Shown one piece after another: positions 36,814 through 43,964 of a DNA stretch of 64,000 nt; positions within the stretch are counted from its first letter, which is position 1, and each line of letters begins with the position of its first letter. This stretch comes from Paenibacillus polymyxa M1 (GTDB lineage: Bacteria > Bacillota > Bacilli > Paenibacillales > Paenibacillaceae), in the NCBI RefSeq assembly GCF_000237325.1, contig NC_017543.1, positions 302,577-366,576 on the forward strand. Direction: 5' to 3'. The notes under the pieces were generated by a model. The model searched no databases, was not told the origin of the DNA, and saw only the letters and a list, made by a program, of their open reading frames with translations. The translations under genes and the position numbers were made by a program.

Positions 36814-37236
36814 ATGAAGAAAAAAATATTTTCGTTGTCTATTATTTCTTTAGCTATAGCTACCACAGTAGGTGTAACTTCAGCCTCACCAAGTAAAACT
36901 AGCGGAAACAACATTATTTCTCAAAGATCGGGCGGAAGCGCAACAGTAAGAGAAGCGTTTAGTGTCCCTAAAGGCTGGGGGCATGTTAAACTTTGTTTGA
37001 AGAATCATTCTGATCATCCAGTAAAGGTAAGTTTAACTCACAGCGGTTCAAACAAACTATATTTCGAAAGTTTAGTAATCGCTCCTCACGATACAGTGGC
37101 TTGGAATTCTAACGACCAAGGTTTCAGCGATGGTTTACGTTCTGGAGACTACATACTTCAATGGAGGGGCGGTGATTATAAAGTTGACGGGGAAACATGG
37201 GGAGTAGCTGGCTCAAAGCCCGAAACCTCTAAATGA
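36814..37236 (+). CDS. secreted protein, paralogue of the 7.1-kb gene
   Basis: 140 residues with a Sec signal (MKKKIFSLSIISLAIATTVG, cleavage near TSA-SP). The mature part is a compact beta-type domain: GWGHVKLCLKNHSDHPVKVS, DTVAWNSNDQGFSDGLRSGD, YILQWRGGDYKVDGETWGV. It matches the C-terminal domain of the 7103-7630 protein but lacks its Ser/Thr-rich linker. Function unknown; probably cell-surface or released. The same terminator type follows as at 19856. Confidence 0.7.
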   Translation: MKKKIFSLSIISLAIATTVGVTSASPSKTSGNNIISQRSGGSATVREAFSVPKGWGHVKLCLKNHSDHPVKVSLTHSGSNKLYFESLVIAPHDTVAWNSNDQGFSDGLRSGDYILQWRGGDYKVDGETWGVAGSKPETSK

Positions 37237-37260
37237 ACTAATACTAGCTTCCTTTGTTAG

Positions 37261-37287
37261 ACACGTCCTTGTAGGGCGTGTTTTTTA
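37261..37287 (+). terminator. Rho-independent terminator
   Basis: ACACGTCCTTGTAGGGCGTG plus T6; nearly identical to the hairpin at 19856-19882. Confidence 0.85.
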
Positions 37288-37328
37288 TTAGCTTGTAGCC
37301 GATATAAGGACCTTGAGAGAGCTAAGTA

Positions 37329-37563
37329 ATGAAGGATCAAATTGAATCAGATACTTCAATGCAAATATTCAGCCAATTAGAGCAGCAGAGAGGTGAAGAT
37401 TGAAAGCAATTGAATTAGCAATTGTATTAAATGGTAAAGAGGACAATTTGACCTGGTTGCACTATCTTTTGTTCCTAGGAAAGGAGAAATGATTTTATGG
37501 AATAATCAACTCTATCGTGTGCTTGATGTTATGTATAGTTTTGAAACAAACATAAAGTGTTAG
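37329..37563 (+). pseudogene. three overlapping mini-ORFs, probably a decayed operon end
   Basis: A 24-codon ORF (37329-37403), a TTG-started 30-codon ORF overlapping it (37400-37492; KAIELAIVLNGKEDNLTWLH) and a third ORF overlapping by ATGA (37489-37563; MILWNNQLYRVLDVMYSFET). The chain of stop-start overlaps looks real, but the last ORF is cut off by the dispersed repeat, which suggests an insertion or rearrangement. Families not recognised. Confidence 0.4.
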
Positions 37564-37637
37564 ACTCGGAAAATAAAGTTGTAGACTGAGAAAATAAAGT
37601 ATTAGACTAACGATGTTTCATTAAGCTAACTGGCAGA
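37549..37637 (+). repeat. dispersed repeat, copy 2 with two partial tandem copies
   Basis: ATAAAGTGTTAGACTCGG, AAATAAAGTTGTAGACTGA and AAAATAAAGTATTAGACTAA follow each other, and only the last continues into CATTAAGCTAACTGGCAGA. The stacking suggests repeated insertion at the same kind of site. Confidence 0.6.
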
Positions 37638-37755
37638 ATAGTTTAAGTTCATGAGCAGTGAACTATACCGCAAGGAGAAAGACATTTTTGGAAGCAAGCT
37701 CCTACTTGGTCAAGGGAAATATCAGAGAGTCGAAGTGGCTCCCTGACTATTTTCT

Positions 37756-38313
37756 CTAAGTATCCTTCTTTAGTTGATCCGTCTGCACTTCTGGTTCACG
37801 CTTTGCAACTCTGGATATGACAAAGACTGTTGAGAGAATCAGAACAAAGCCCAATAAATCAATCATTTGAAACTTATCGTTCAACCATACAACAGATAGT
37901 ACCGTGGCTACTACTGGTTCAATCGAAGCTAAAAGACTGCTTTTCGTAGCACCAATTCGCTTGATTCCCTCCAAAAATAAGATATAGGCCAGAATTGTAC
38001 CAAATAAAATAACGACACCCAGAGCAACATATGCGTTAAGACTAATTGTGCGCTTCAATTCCCAGGGTTTAAAGACAATGAATAAAATCCCTTCGCCTAG
38101 AAGCATCCCCCATGCTGTCATGATTAGGGTGTCGAATTTTTCCATTAACGGTTGTGATTGAATGCTATAAACAGCAAAACATAAAGCAGATAATATCGCC
38201 AAAAACAAGGATTCTCCTGAAACGTGCAGAGAGGAGATATTGCCATGAGTCGCCGTAATAAAGATTCCAAGGATCACGAGCATCACGGATACAATTTCAT
38301 AACGAGCTGGCAT
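37756..38313 (-). pseudogene. EamA/DMT-family transporter, N-terminal half missing
   Basis: 185 residues versus about 300 for the family. It retains five to six membrane helices of the second EamA repeat: SLFLAILSALCFAVYSIQSQ, NAYVALGVVILFGTILAYIL, then IGATKSSLLASIEPVVATVL and LLGFVLILSTVFVISRVAKR. The sequence begins at PARYEIVSVMLVILGIFITA, which in intact members lies in the middle. Upstream of 38313 no matching sequence is found, so the 5' half was deleted. It is unlikely to transport alone. Confidence 0.8.
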
Positions 38314-38629
38314 TATTCATATTTCATAATGCTACTGGCTTTATAATCAGTCCAGTCTACCCATTATATTTACTTTAACGGATGGATTAACATAAATTTT
38401 TAATCGTAAGTGGTTGTTCTTAACATATGCAGGCTGGATTAGACTCTTTCAAATTTTTCTTTATTATTTATATATACAGTGAATCCTTGACATAACTACA
38501 CCTAGCCTTCGAAGGATTCTAAGAAAATAAGGGCTGGGTAACAAAACCATTCCCCTATTTTGCAACCATGACTGAACACGATCCGTATTATAATACAAAA
38601 CGCGAACACAAATATGGAGGTAATTAGTG
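38314..38629. other. intergenic region
   Basis: No gene beyond the lost 5' half of the transporter. A promoter-like TATTATAATAC (38586-38596) and TGGAGG (38615-38620) serve the next small gene. Confidence 0.4.
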
Positions 38630-38836
38630 ATGAATGAACAAAAGGGATGCGTGAAATGCGGCAGCCGAAACGCCAAGACGAAAGAGGTGGCCATGACTGG
38701 CACCGGCCTCTCTAAAATGTTTGATATTCAGCACAACCAATTTGTCGTCGTTTATTGCGAAAATTGTGGTTATTCCGAATTTTACAACAAGCAATCGTCG
38801 ATGGGATCAAATATTCTCGACCTATTCTTTGGTTAA
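38630..38836 (+). CDS. zinc-ribbon protein (DUF2082-like)
   Basis: 68 residues; ATG 38630 is 9 nt after TGGAGG. CVKCG at the N-terminus and CENCGYSEFY near residue 45 form a zinc ribbon; the rest (MTGTGLSKMFDIQHNQFVVV, NILDLFFG) matches the small family of predicted nucleic-acid-binding zinc ribbons (DUF2082). Complete in length. Its 3' end overlaps an antisense gene remnant by about 17 bp. Confidence 0.75.
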   Translation: MNEQKGCVKCGSRNAKTKEVAMTGTGLSKMFDIQHNQFVVVYCENCGYSEFYNKQSSMGSNILDLFFG

Positions 38837-39024
38837 GCTGTGGAGGCGCGTCCTCCACTCCTTGACCCATTCATCAGGGACATCCTTAAAATTTACATCG
38901 CATCTTATTATTTTGCTTTTAATATTTTCCCACTTCAATGAAAGATCATCCATACCCGCCTTTATGATGAATCCCACTACCGATATCGCTAACTCTCCAA
39001 CTAACGTATGAATGCCATTTTCAG
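38820..39024 (-). pseudogene. 5'-truncated gene remnant, antisense to the zinc ribbon
   Basis: The minus-strand frame reads LTENGIHTLVGELAISVVGF, then SLKWENIKSKIIRCDVNFKD, then DVPDEWVKEWRTRLHSLTKE and a stop at 38820. It is convincing protein text but is preceded by an in-frame TAA with no start codon. Only a C-terminal piece of about 68 codons remains. Confidence 0.5.
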
Positions 39025-39462
39025 TTAATTTTTATAAAAACTCTATGTATCCCTGCTTTAAATAACGGGTAAGTGTGTTTATAACGTCTTTTGGCTAATC
39101 AAACTAATTCAGTCTTGGAAGAATTGAAATCAAAATGACTAGGGTGACTATAAGAACACCAACTCTACTTGAGTCATAAAAACTATAAACGGGGTCACAA
39201 CTCACAAGCGATGGTTGGAATCAAATTTTTGCTTTACCCTCGCGAGCGATTATTTAGAAACGAAACACATGCTGTTTAAAGAAAATAAAGTATTAGACTG
39301 GCAAACGCCCCATTAAGCTAACGGGCAGGATAGTCATAAATATGTTAAAATAAGGGTGAATAAAATTTGAGGTGATTTAATGTTTAATCCGAATGTCTTC
39401 TTCTATTAGTTGTGTCTAAGGCCATGGCTTCAAATGCCAAAATCTAACCCGGCACAACGGGG
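39025..39462. other. intergenic region with dispersed repeat copy 3
   Basis: The repeat occupies 39281-39329 (AAAATAAAGTATTAGACTGG, then CATTAAGCTAACGGGCAGG). No gene is seen. A short AT-rich segment with TTTGAGGTGA (39367-39376) is followed by a frame that stops after a few codons. Confidence 0.45.
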
Positions 39463-39732
39463 ATGAAGATGTTTATACGGGAAGAGATTCAGTCCTGGGA
39501 AGAAGAGAAACAACGTAGTCTGGAGATCAACATTAAGCTCAAAGATCCAAGAAGAGAGAAGCTTAAGGATTTCCGTAAAGGAATCAAGAGTGTTCATTAC
39601 AACAAAGAATGTAAAGTAGCAAGAAAAGATGATTATCGTCTGTATAGAACAAAAATGAAACGACTGATGCGTAGTGAGAAATACGAGCTCCTACACAGTT
39701 ACAAACGAACAAGTGGTTGGATTACTTGGTAA
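39463..39732 (+). CDS. small basic protein (89 aa)
   Basis: Starts at ATG 39463 (or 39469) after GGGGATG. Very rich in Lys, Arg and Glu (REKLKDFRKGIKSVHYNKEC, YRTKMKRLMRSEKYELLHSY), so probably a nucleic-acid-binding or structural helical protein of mobile-element type. A terminator follows. Family unknown. Confidence 0.5.
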   Translation: MKMFIREEIQSWEEEKQRSLEINIKLKDPRREKLKDFRKGIKSVHYNKECKVARKDDYRLYRTKMKRLMRSEKYELLHSYKRTSGWITW

Positions 39733-39785
39733 ATGAGGTAGCCCTTGGATGAACTCATCCTATTGTTGAAGTGACTAGCAGTAGG

Positions 39786-39810
39786 GCAGCTCAGAGGGGC
39801 TGCTTTTTTT
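39786..39810 (+). terminator. Rho-independent terminator
   Basis: GCAGC-TCAGAGGG-GCTGC followed by seven T. Confidence 0.75.
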
Positions 39811-39901
39811 CATTGAAGTAACGGCAGGTTAGAGCCAATACGTGGTATTATTTAGAAGGAATCGATTCGAGAACAATTGCTGGGACAAGGAGCGTTGTAA
39901 C

Positions 39902-40024
39902 ATGAAGCTGATCAAAGATAACCGAAGCAGTGTGAAAACTAAAGCCGGTTATATTTTATTTGTTTTGATGGCGGCATCAATTGCAATAACAACTGGTGCA
40001 TGGGTAAGTTCTCGAATTTATTAA
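39902..40024 (+). CDS. single-pass membrane peptide (40 aa)
   Basis: ATG 39902 after AAGGAG. A basic N-terminus (MKLIKDNRSSVKTKAG) is followed by one hydrophobic helix (YILFVLMAASIAITTGAWVS) and a two-to-three residue tail. It could be a small membrane protein or an uncleaved signal-type peptide. It lies just upstream of the third receptor remnant. Confidence 0.45.
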   Translation: MKLIKDNRSSVKTKAGYILFVLMAASIAITTGAWVSSRIY

Positions 40025-40244
40025 ATCAGTTGGTCTTTACACTAACGGGATAAGCTTCCATAATGGTAAAGGTACAAGCTATTAAGCTAACTGGATCTTT
40101 TAACAGCTCACGGCCATCCAGGTATTTGCTTTAAAATACAAATATTCATGTTATGGCCAATCGAATAGTAAATTTAAAATCCCAACGTTACCTATAATAA
40201 CTTTTTAAGCTGGGAGATACGGCCTTGTGACACGCCAAGCCATT

Positions 40245-40634
40245 CGGCATATTGACTTTGCTTGGCTTCTGGATGCTTACGTATTAGCTTCCGTAGGTTA
40301 CAATTTAGATATTGACGATATTTTAGACCGATTTGAATCTCATATCACAGCATACCGTGAACCCGAAGCTACAGATATTTACACTCAGCAGGTATTATCA
40401 GATGAATATGCTCGTTTTTGGTACAAACTCGCTAAGTACAATCTGTTCAGAGAAAAATACCCATACGGTTTTAAATGTCTTATACACGCTTTTGAAAAAT
40501 CCGTTAAAATAAATAATGTACTACTAATTTCCAACTGCTCAGGTTTGTTAGAACGTTTCAGGGTTCATGCAGACCCTGAAACACTGGTTCAGTATCAAAG
40601 TATGCTTCTGGAGGTGTGGAAAAATGAGAAATAA
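40245..40634 (+). pseudogene. C-terminal remnant of a quorum-sensing receptor
   Basis: About 130 residues equal to the end of the 30.1-kb receptor: LDAYVLASVGYNLDIDDILD, YTQQVLSDEYARFWYKLAKY, CSGLLERFRVHADPETLVQY. The HTH and most TPR units are missing, and the sequence before 40245 does not match, so a deletion removed about 340 codons. A GTG at 40227 opens the frame, but no ribosome site is seen. Its 3' end still overlaps an intact pro-peptide gene. Confidence 0.8.
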
Positions 40635-40761
40635 GATGGTTTTCTTTTTAGCAGTTAGTTTTGGTTTTGTACTGGTGTCTGGAGCATCAGCATTTGCTCC
40701 ATTTGAACACCATCAATCTCCTGGTACAATTTCGACTCAAGGCCATGTCGGTGGATTCTGA
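40624..40761 (+). CDS. signal pro-peptide (GGF type), receptor truncated
   Basis: 45 residues; AGGTGTGGAAAA precedes the ATG. Signal sequence MRNKMVFFLAVSFGFVLVSG, then SAFAPFEHHQSPGTISTQGH and VGGF. It shares the NKM start and GGF end with the other peptides but has its own C-terminal residues (QGHVGGF versus QVQHGGF and KVTIGGF), so the signals are probably distinct. The partner receptor is only a remnant. Confidence 0.7.
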   Translation: MRNKMVFFLAVSFGFVLVSGASAFAPFEHHQSPGTISTQGHVGGF

Positions 40762-40785
40762 TATTTCAGGAGGTGTGGGAAAGAA

Positions 40786-40824
40786 ATGAAAAAAAAGATG
40801 CAAGGTTATATTGGTGGGGCATAA
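40786..40824 (+). pseudogene. collapsed pro-peptide remnant (12 codons)
   Basis: Right after the previous peptide, a second AGGAGGTGTGGGAAAG site is followed by MKKKMQGYIGGA and a stop. The leader and MKKKM start copy the upstream peptide gene, and the ending YIGGA resembles the GGF tail. The hydrophobic signal part has been deleted. It may be a duplicated and collapsed cassette. Confidence 0.5.
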
Positions 40825-40852
40825 GTCAGGCATACGCATTTATAGTTTCCTT

Positions 40853-40882
40853 GACCAGCTTTTTAGCTGGTCTTTTTATTTT
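40853..40882 (+). terminator. Rho-independent terminator
   Basis: GACCAGCT/AGCTGGTC hairpin followed by T5ATTTT. Confidence 0.85.
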
Positions 40883-40994
40883 TATATAGGTAGCTTCTAT
40901 GCAAAACTATTTCCCACACCTCACAATGAATTATTATTCAATAAAATGTAGTGTATTCTTTGTACTTGTAATACCAGGCAGTTTATGTGAGCAA

Positions 40995-41045
40995 GACCAA
41001 CGCCGGGAGAATCCAGAATATCACTGGATTTTCTCGGCGTTGGTC
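40995..41045. repeat. long GC-rich inverted repeat without T run
   Basis: GACCAACGCCGGGAGAATCC (from 40995) pairs over 22 positions with the arm ending GGCGTTGGTC (41024-41045), with two mismatches and a 7-nt loop. No terminator T run follows. It could be a cruciform, a protein-binding site or an end-structure relic. Confidence 0.6.
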
Positions 41046-41272
41046 CGTGATCAGAGACGCGCCAACTGAATGATCGATGCGAACGAAAAAAGCAGCTCCT
41101 GCATCTGCAGGAGCAGGAGCCATTTTTTGAATATCATAGAAACAAATATTAAAGATAGGCTAATACTGCGTTGAATATTAGTAGGCCTTCCCATAGAATG
41201 TTGTGATATCTGGAAAGATACGGTCAAATTTATGCATGATAGTTCACAAATTCTCCAAAGGGGGAGTAATCG

Positions 41273-41419
41273 ATGAACCTTCACTGGAATATACGCATGT
41301 TGAATGTTGCAAATAGGCGACTACGACGAGCAAGGCACTTTTTAAAACTAGGAAGGTTTGAACAAGCTGAATATGACATTTTAGCCACTATAGTCATTCT
41401 CAGTGGTACGTTGGGTTAG
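41273..41419 (+). CDS. small hypothetical protein (48 aa)
   Basis: ATG 41273 after the strong site AAGGGGGAG. MNLHWNIRMLNVANRRLRRA, then RHFLKLGRFEQAEYDILATI and a short end. Basic amphipathic helices resembling a single TPR-like hairpin (LKLGRFEQAEYDILA). A hairpin terminator follows. Family unknown. Confidence 0.5.
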   Translation: MNLHWNIRMLNVANRRLRRARHFLKLGRFEQAEYDILATIVILSGTLG

Positions 41420-41430
41420 TTGAATAACAA

Positions 41431-41485
41431 CAGCGGCAGTCTTAGACTTTATTTTTCAAGTCTTTGGTCTGCCGCTGCTTCTTTT
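41431..41485 (+). terminator. hairpin terminator
   Basis: CAGCGGCAGTCTTAGACTT pairs with AAGTCTTTGGTCTGCCGCTG (41459-41478), followed by CTTCTTTT. It directly follows the 48-residue gene. Confidence 0.6.
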
Positions 41486-41540
41486 ACTTATTTTCTAATA
41501 GCTGACGATTCTTCTCTTTAAAACCTGCGGTAATTCAACG

Positions 41541-41567
41541 ACACCAGTCTAACACTTTATTTTAACC
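41541..41567 (-). repeat. dispersed repeat, inverted partial copy
   Basis: On the minus strand this reads AAAATAAAGTGTTAGACTGG, the 5' part of the repeat at 35757, 37549 and 39281. Confidence 0.55.
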
Positions 41568-41605
41568 AAACATTATAAGCAAAATGCCTCTGCCAGGAAA
41601 GAAAA

Positions 41606-41860
41606 CTCATACTTCATACAACTTGGAAAGAAGGGAATTCTAGAGTGGCTGGAGATTGATGAAATTTATAAAGAAATGATGAAGGTAATCATGCTCATGC
41701 ACATTGGTGAATCTTCCGGATAAGGAGGAGCAGGGATATACCGGTTGGCTTTTCAGCTCATGGCCGGATCAGCAGCGCAACTAAATCCGGAAGAGGAATC
41801 AGTGGCATGTCCCGATTGATTTTGCGGAGCTGCGCGAAAAACAGAGTAATATTATTCAAA
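41606..41860 (+). pseudogene. decayed gene pieces
   Basis: Readable text (LGKKGILEWLEIDEIYKEMM, KVIMLMHIGESSG, then WHVPIDFAELREKQSNIIQK in another frame) suggests a frameshifted gene. The product is not recognised. Confidence 0.35.
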
Positions 41861-41870
41861 AATTAAAAAC

Positions 41871-41901
41871 AAAAGACTCCCGTGATCATCGGGAGTCTTT
41901 T
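41871..41901 (-). terminator. bidirectional terminator after the PemK-like gene
   Basis: AAAAGACTCCC/GGGAGTCTTTT hairpin with A/T runs on both sides; it serves the minus-strand gene ending at 42048, and possibly plus-strand transcripts. Confidence 0.6.
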
Positions 41902-42047
41902 GCCTGTCCGGACGGACATATGTACGAACCGTATGTTACAGCGATTTGCCCCGGACGGGGTCTCAATTAGAGCTATAACTTATATTATTATATTACATCT
42001 TTATATTTATTCTGTCAACGAATTCTTCAAAAAATCAAGGCTGAGAC

Positions 42048-42941
42048 TTAAACTGCACTGGTTGCAGCTGCCTGCGAAATCTTTGCAATTTCCTGCTGAA
42101 TACTTTCCTCAGCCGGTTTCCATGTTACTTCTGTATTAGAAAGGAGATCTCTTAACAGTTTCTTTCTAACTCCTAAAGGCACTGGCAGCTGGATCATATC
42201 GATACATTGCATAGTTACATGGTCATGACATTTGTAGTAAAGTTTATCTTCTATTACTACATGTGTTACTGGTCGGTAAAGGGCAGTACGATCTCCAGCA
42301 TTGAGCTTGATGGGGATTAATTGTGGAACGTTAAAAATAACATCTCTTAAAAGCTTTTCTTTCAGATAATGTAACCGGAACATATCTTCTACCTTAGATA
42401 ATTGTAACGGTGATAGGGATAAAGGCGTAACCTTGGCATGAGTCTGATCAGGAACAATCTTGATGCTTTTTCTTGATACACTTGTCATTTGACCTATTTT
42501 TACAAGGCTTTCCTTTGGAGGATGACTTGGATTAGGATTCAATCCTTTAATCACACCAATACTTGATTTATCAAAGCCAATTTTTTTCTTACTAGACAAA
42601 GGAATGACAACAACATGCCCCAGAGTTGAGTTGAAATCCCAAATAATAGCAGGGTGCGGTTCGTCTAGAACCTGGCCGAGCCCTATAAAATTCACAAATA
42701 CAACCTGGCCTTTGACAAGAGGCTGTGCAAAAACCTTTGTCTTGGGGTCTTGGGTTACTTGATTCAATTCAATTTCTATTATCCTTGCATGTTGATCCCA
42801 TGCTCTTGCTTTAATTTCTGAGTTTAAAAGCCTTTCGCGCTCTTCTACCATATTACGGCTGAACTTCTCGATAAGTAATGTCTGCGTAGTACTTGGCAGA
42901 TCGCGAACTCGATCTCTAAAACGCTCCCAAATTTTTGCCAT
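42048..42941 (-). CDS. PemK/MazF-like protein with extra C-terminal domain
   Basis: 297 residues; ATG 42941 after AAAGGTTGG. The middle (about residues 78-190) reads as a PemK/MazF fold: VKGQVVFVNFIGLGQVLDEP, HPAIIWDFNSTLGHVVVIPL, VKIGQMTSVSRKSIKIVPDQ. Such proteins are mRNA-cleaving toxins, normally about 110 residues with an antitoxin gene next to them. Here an N-terminal helical region and a long C-terminal part are fused on and no antitoxin gene is visible, so the protein may be self-restrained or non-toxic. A LexA-like box (CGAAC-GATA-GTTTG) lies in its promoter region. Confidence 0.65.
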   Translation of the reverse strand: MAKIWERFRDRVRDLPSTTQTLLIEKFSRNMVEERERLLNSEIKARAWDQHARIIEIELNQVTQDPKTKVFAQPLVKGQVVFVNFIGLGQVLDEPHPAIIWDFNSTLGHVVVIPLSSKKKIGFDKSSIGVIKGLNPNPSHPPKESLVKIGQMTSVSRKSIKIVPDQTHAKVTPLSLSPLQLSKVEDMFRLHYLKEKLLRDVIFNVPQLIPIKLNAGDRTALYRPVTHVVIEDKLYYKCHDHVTMQCIDMIQLPVPLGVRKKLLRDLLSNTEVTWKPAEESIQQEIAKISQAAATSAV

Positions 42942-42964
42942 TATTTCCAACCTTTCGATATTGC

Positions 42965-42984
42965 ATACGAACGATAGTTTGTAT
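42965..42984 (-). promoter_or_regulatory. near-match LexA box before the PemK-like gene
   Basis: ATACGAACGATAGTTTGTAT is a 20-bp near-palindrome whose core GAAC-GATA-GTTT differs by one base from the Gram-positive LexA consensus GAAC-N4-GTTC. It overlaps the TATAAT-like box read on the minus strand (42982-42990). Confidence 0.5.
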
Positions 42985-43175
42985 ATTATACCATGAATTG
43001 AGCCTCTCGTCAGTTTGAACGTTTAAAATCAATATCTTCATTGAGCTGTAAGATGAGGTTCTTATCAGATTGTTTACGGAATTGTAGATGAGAAGGTAAG
43101 GTTACAGTCCATGATACGGCCCGCCGGGATCGGTGACCAGGTAAATGTTGTGCTGGCTGGATAAAGTGCGCTAGC

Positions 43176-43255
43176 TGTACAGTGACAACAAGTTTATACC
43201 TTTCAAAAAGGATGATATCAGGAATGTGCAAATTATTACTTGTTGTCACTGTGCA
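43176..43255. mobile_element. short inverted-repeat structure, TGTACAGTGACA ends
   Basis: TGTACAGTGACAACAAGT (43176-43193) and its inverse ACTTGTTGTCACTGTGCA (43238-43255) form 18-bp terminal repeats with one mismatch, 80 bp apart. The TGTACAGTGACA start resembles ends of Tn7-like/TnsB-type transposons. No matching target duplication flanks it and no gene lies inside. Confidence 0.45.
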
Positions 43256-43396
43256 TATGAAAAATACCGCAAAGTAGATTTTTCGAAAATCTCGTGAGAT
43301 ATGGCTTTACTGATGTCCAATGTACTGTTAAAAAAAGACTTTTTTACTTTCGCAGTAATTTTGGAAAGTTATTTTGGCGGGAACTATATACTGTCG

Positions 43397-43643
43397 TGTA
43401 CATCGACACAAAGTTCCCTACTTTAGTAGTTTAATCGTACTTTTAGTGACTTAGTTCTTTTTCACCAAGGGAATGAGGTGATTTTTTCTTATTTATCAAG
43501 CTAAGTAGGCAACTTTGTGTCACTTACGCAGCCAAGTAGGCAACTTTGTGTCACAAAATAATGACACAAAGTTGCCTACTAAAAATACAAAAACCCTTAT
43601 AAAATAAGGGTTTCTATGGTTGGTAACTTTATGTCGATGTACA
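43397..43643. mobile_element. 247-bp mini-transposon with Tn7-like ends
   Basis: The element starts TGTACATCGACACAAAGTT and ends in the inverse of TGTACATCGACATAAAGTTA. It is flanked on both sides by the 5-bp duplication TGTCG (43392-43396 and 43644-43648). Inside are five copies of the 17-bp motif GACACAAAGTTGCCTAC: 43405-43421(+, one mismatch), 43505-43521(-), 43536-43552(-), 43563-43579(+), 43619-43635(-, diverged). TGT...ACA ends, repeated transposase-binding-type motifs and a 5-bp duplication are traits of Tn7/TnsB-class elements. No transposase is encoded, so it would need one in trans. Confidence 0.75.
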
Positions 43644-43851
43644 TGTCGCTTTTCATATACAACACATCTCATGTTTGTTATAATGATTTAAAGTCTATAA
43701 TAATGGAAAAAATATTTGAACACATTGAAAACAGGGCAGAGGCACAGATGATGCTATGTACACACCATGCGGGCTACTAAGGTGAGGATTCTAGTATTTA
43801 AGATTCACAACTTAATTACGTATAAGTCAAGTTATGTGAAATTTATTATAT

Positions 43852-43867
43852 GGGAACACCAGTTCCC
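43852..43867 (+). promoter_or_regulatory. LexA-type box upstream of xerS
   Basis: GGGAACACCAGTTCCC is a palindrome with the exact GAAC-N4-GTTC core of Gram-positive LexA sites. It overlaps a TATTATAT promoter-like element 113 bp before the xerS ATG. Confidence 0.6.
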
Positions 43868-43964
43868 GTTATCATATCTATTGATATAATTTTAAATCCA
43901 TTATTTAATAATTTCGTATTAATTTGGTTATGCGTAATTTTGTTTATCAGGAGGATTTAGATTA

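Noticed and set aside
41940..42000. CAATTAGAGCTATAACTT resembling a type II CRISPR repeat core
   Set aside because: It occurs once, without spacers, a second repeat or any cas gene. Probably coincidental.
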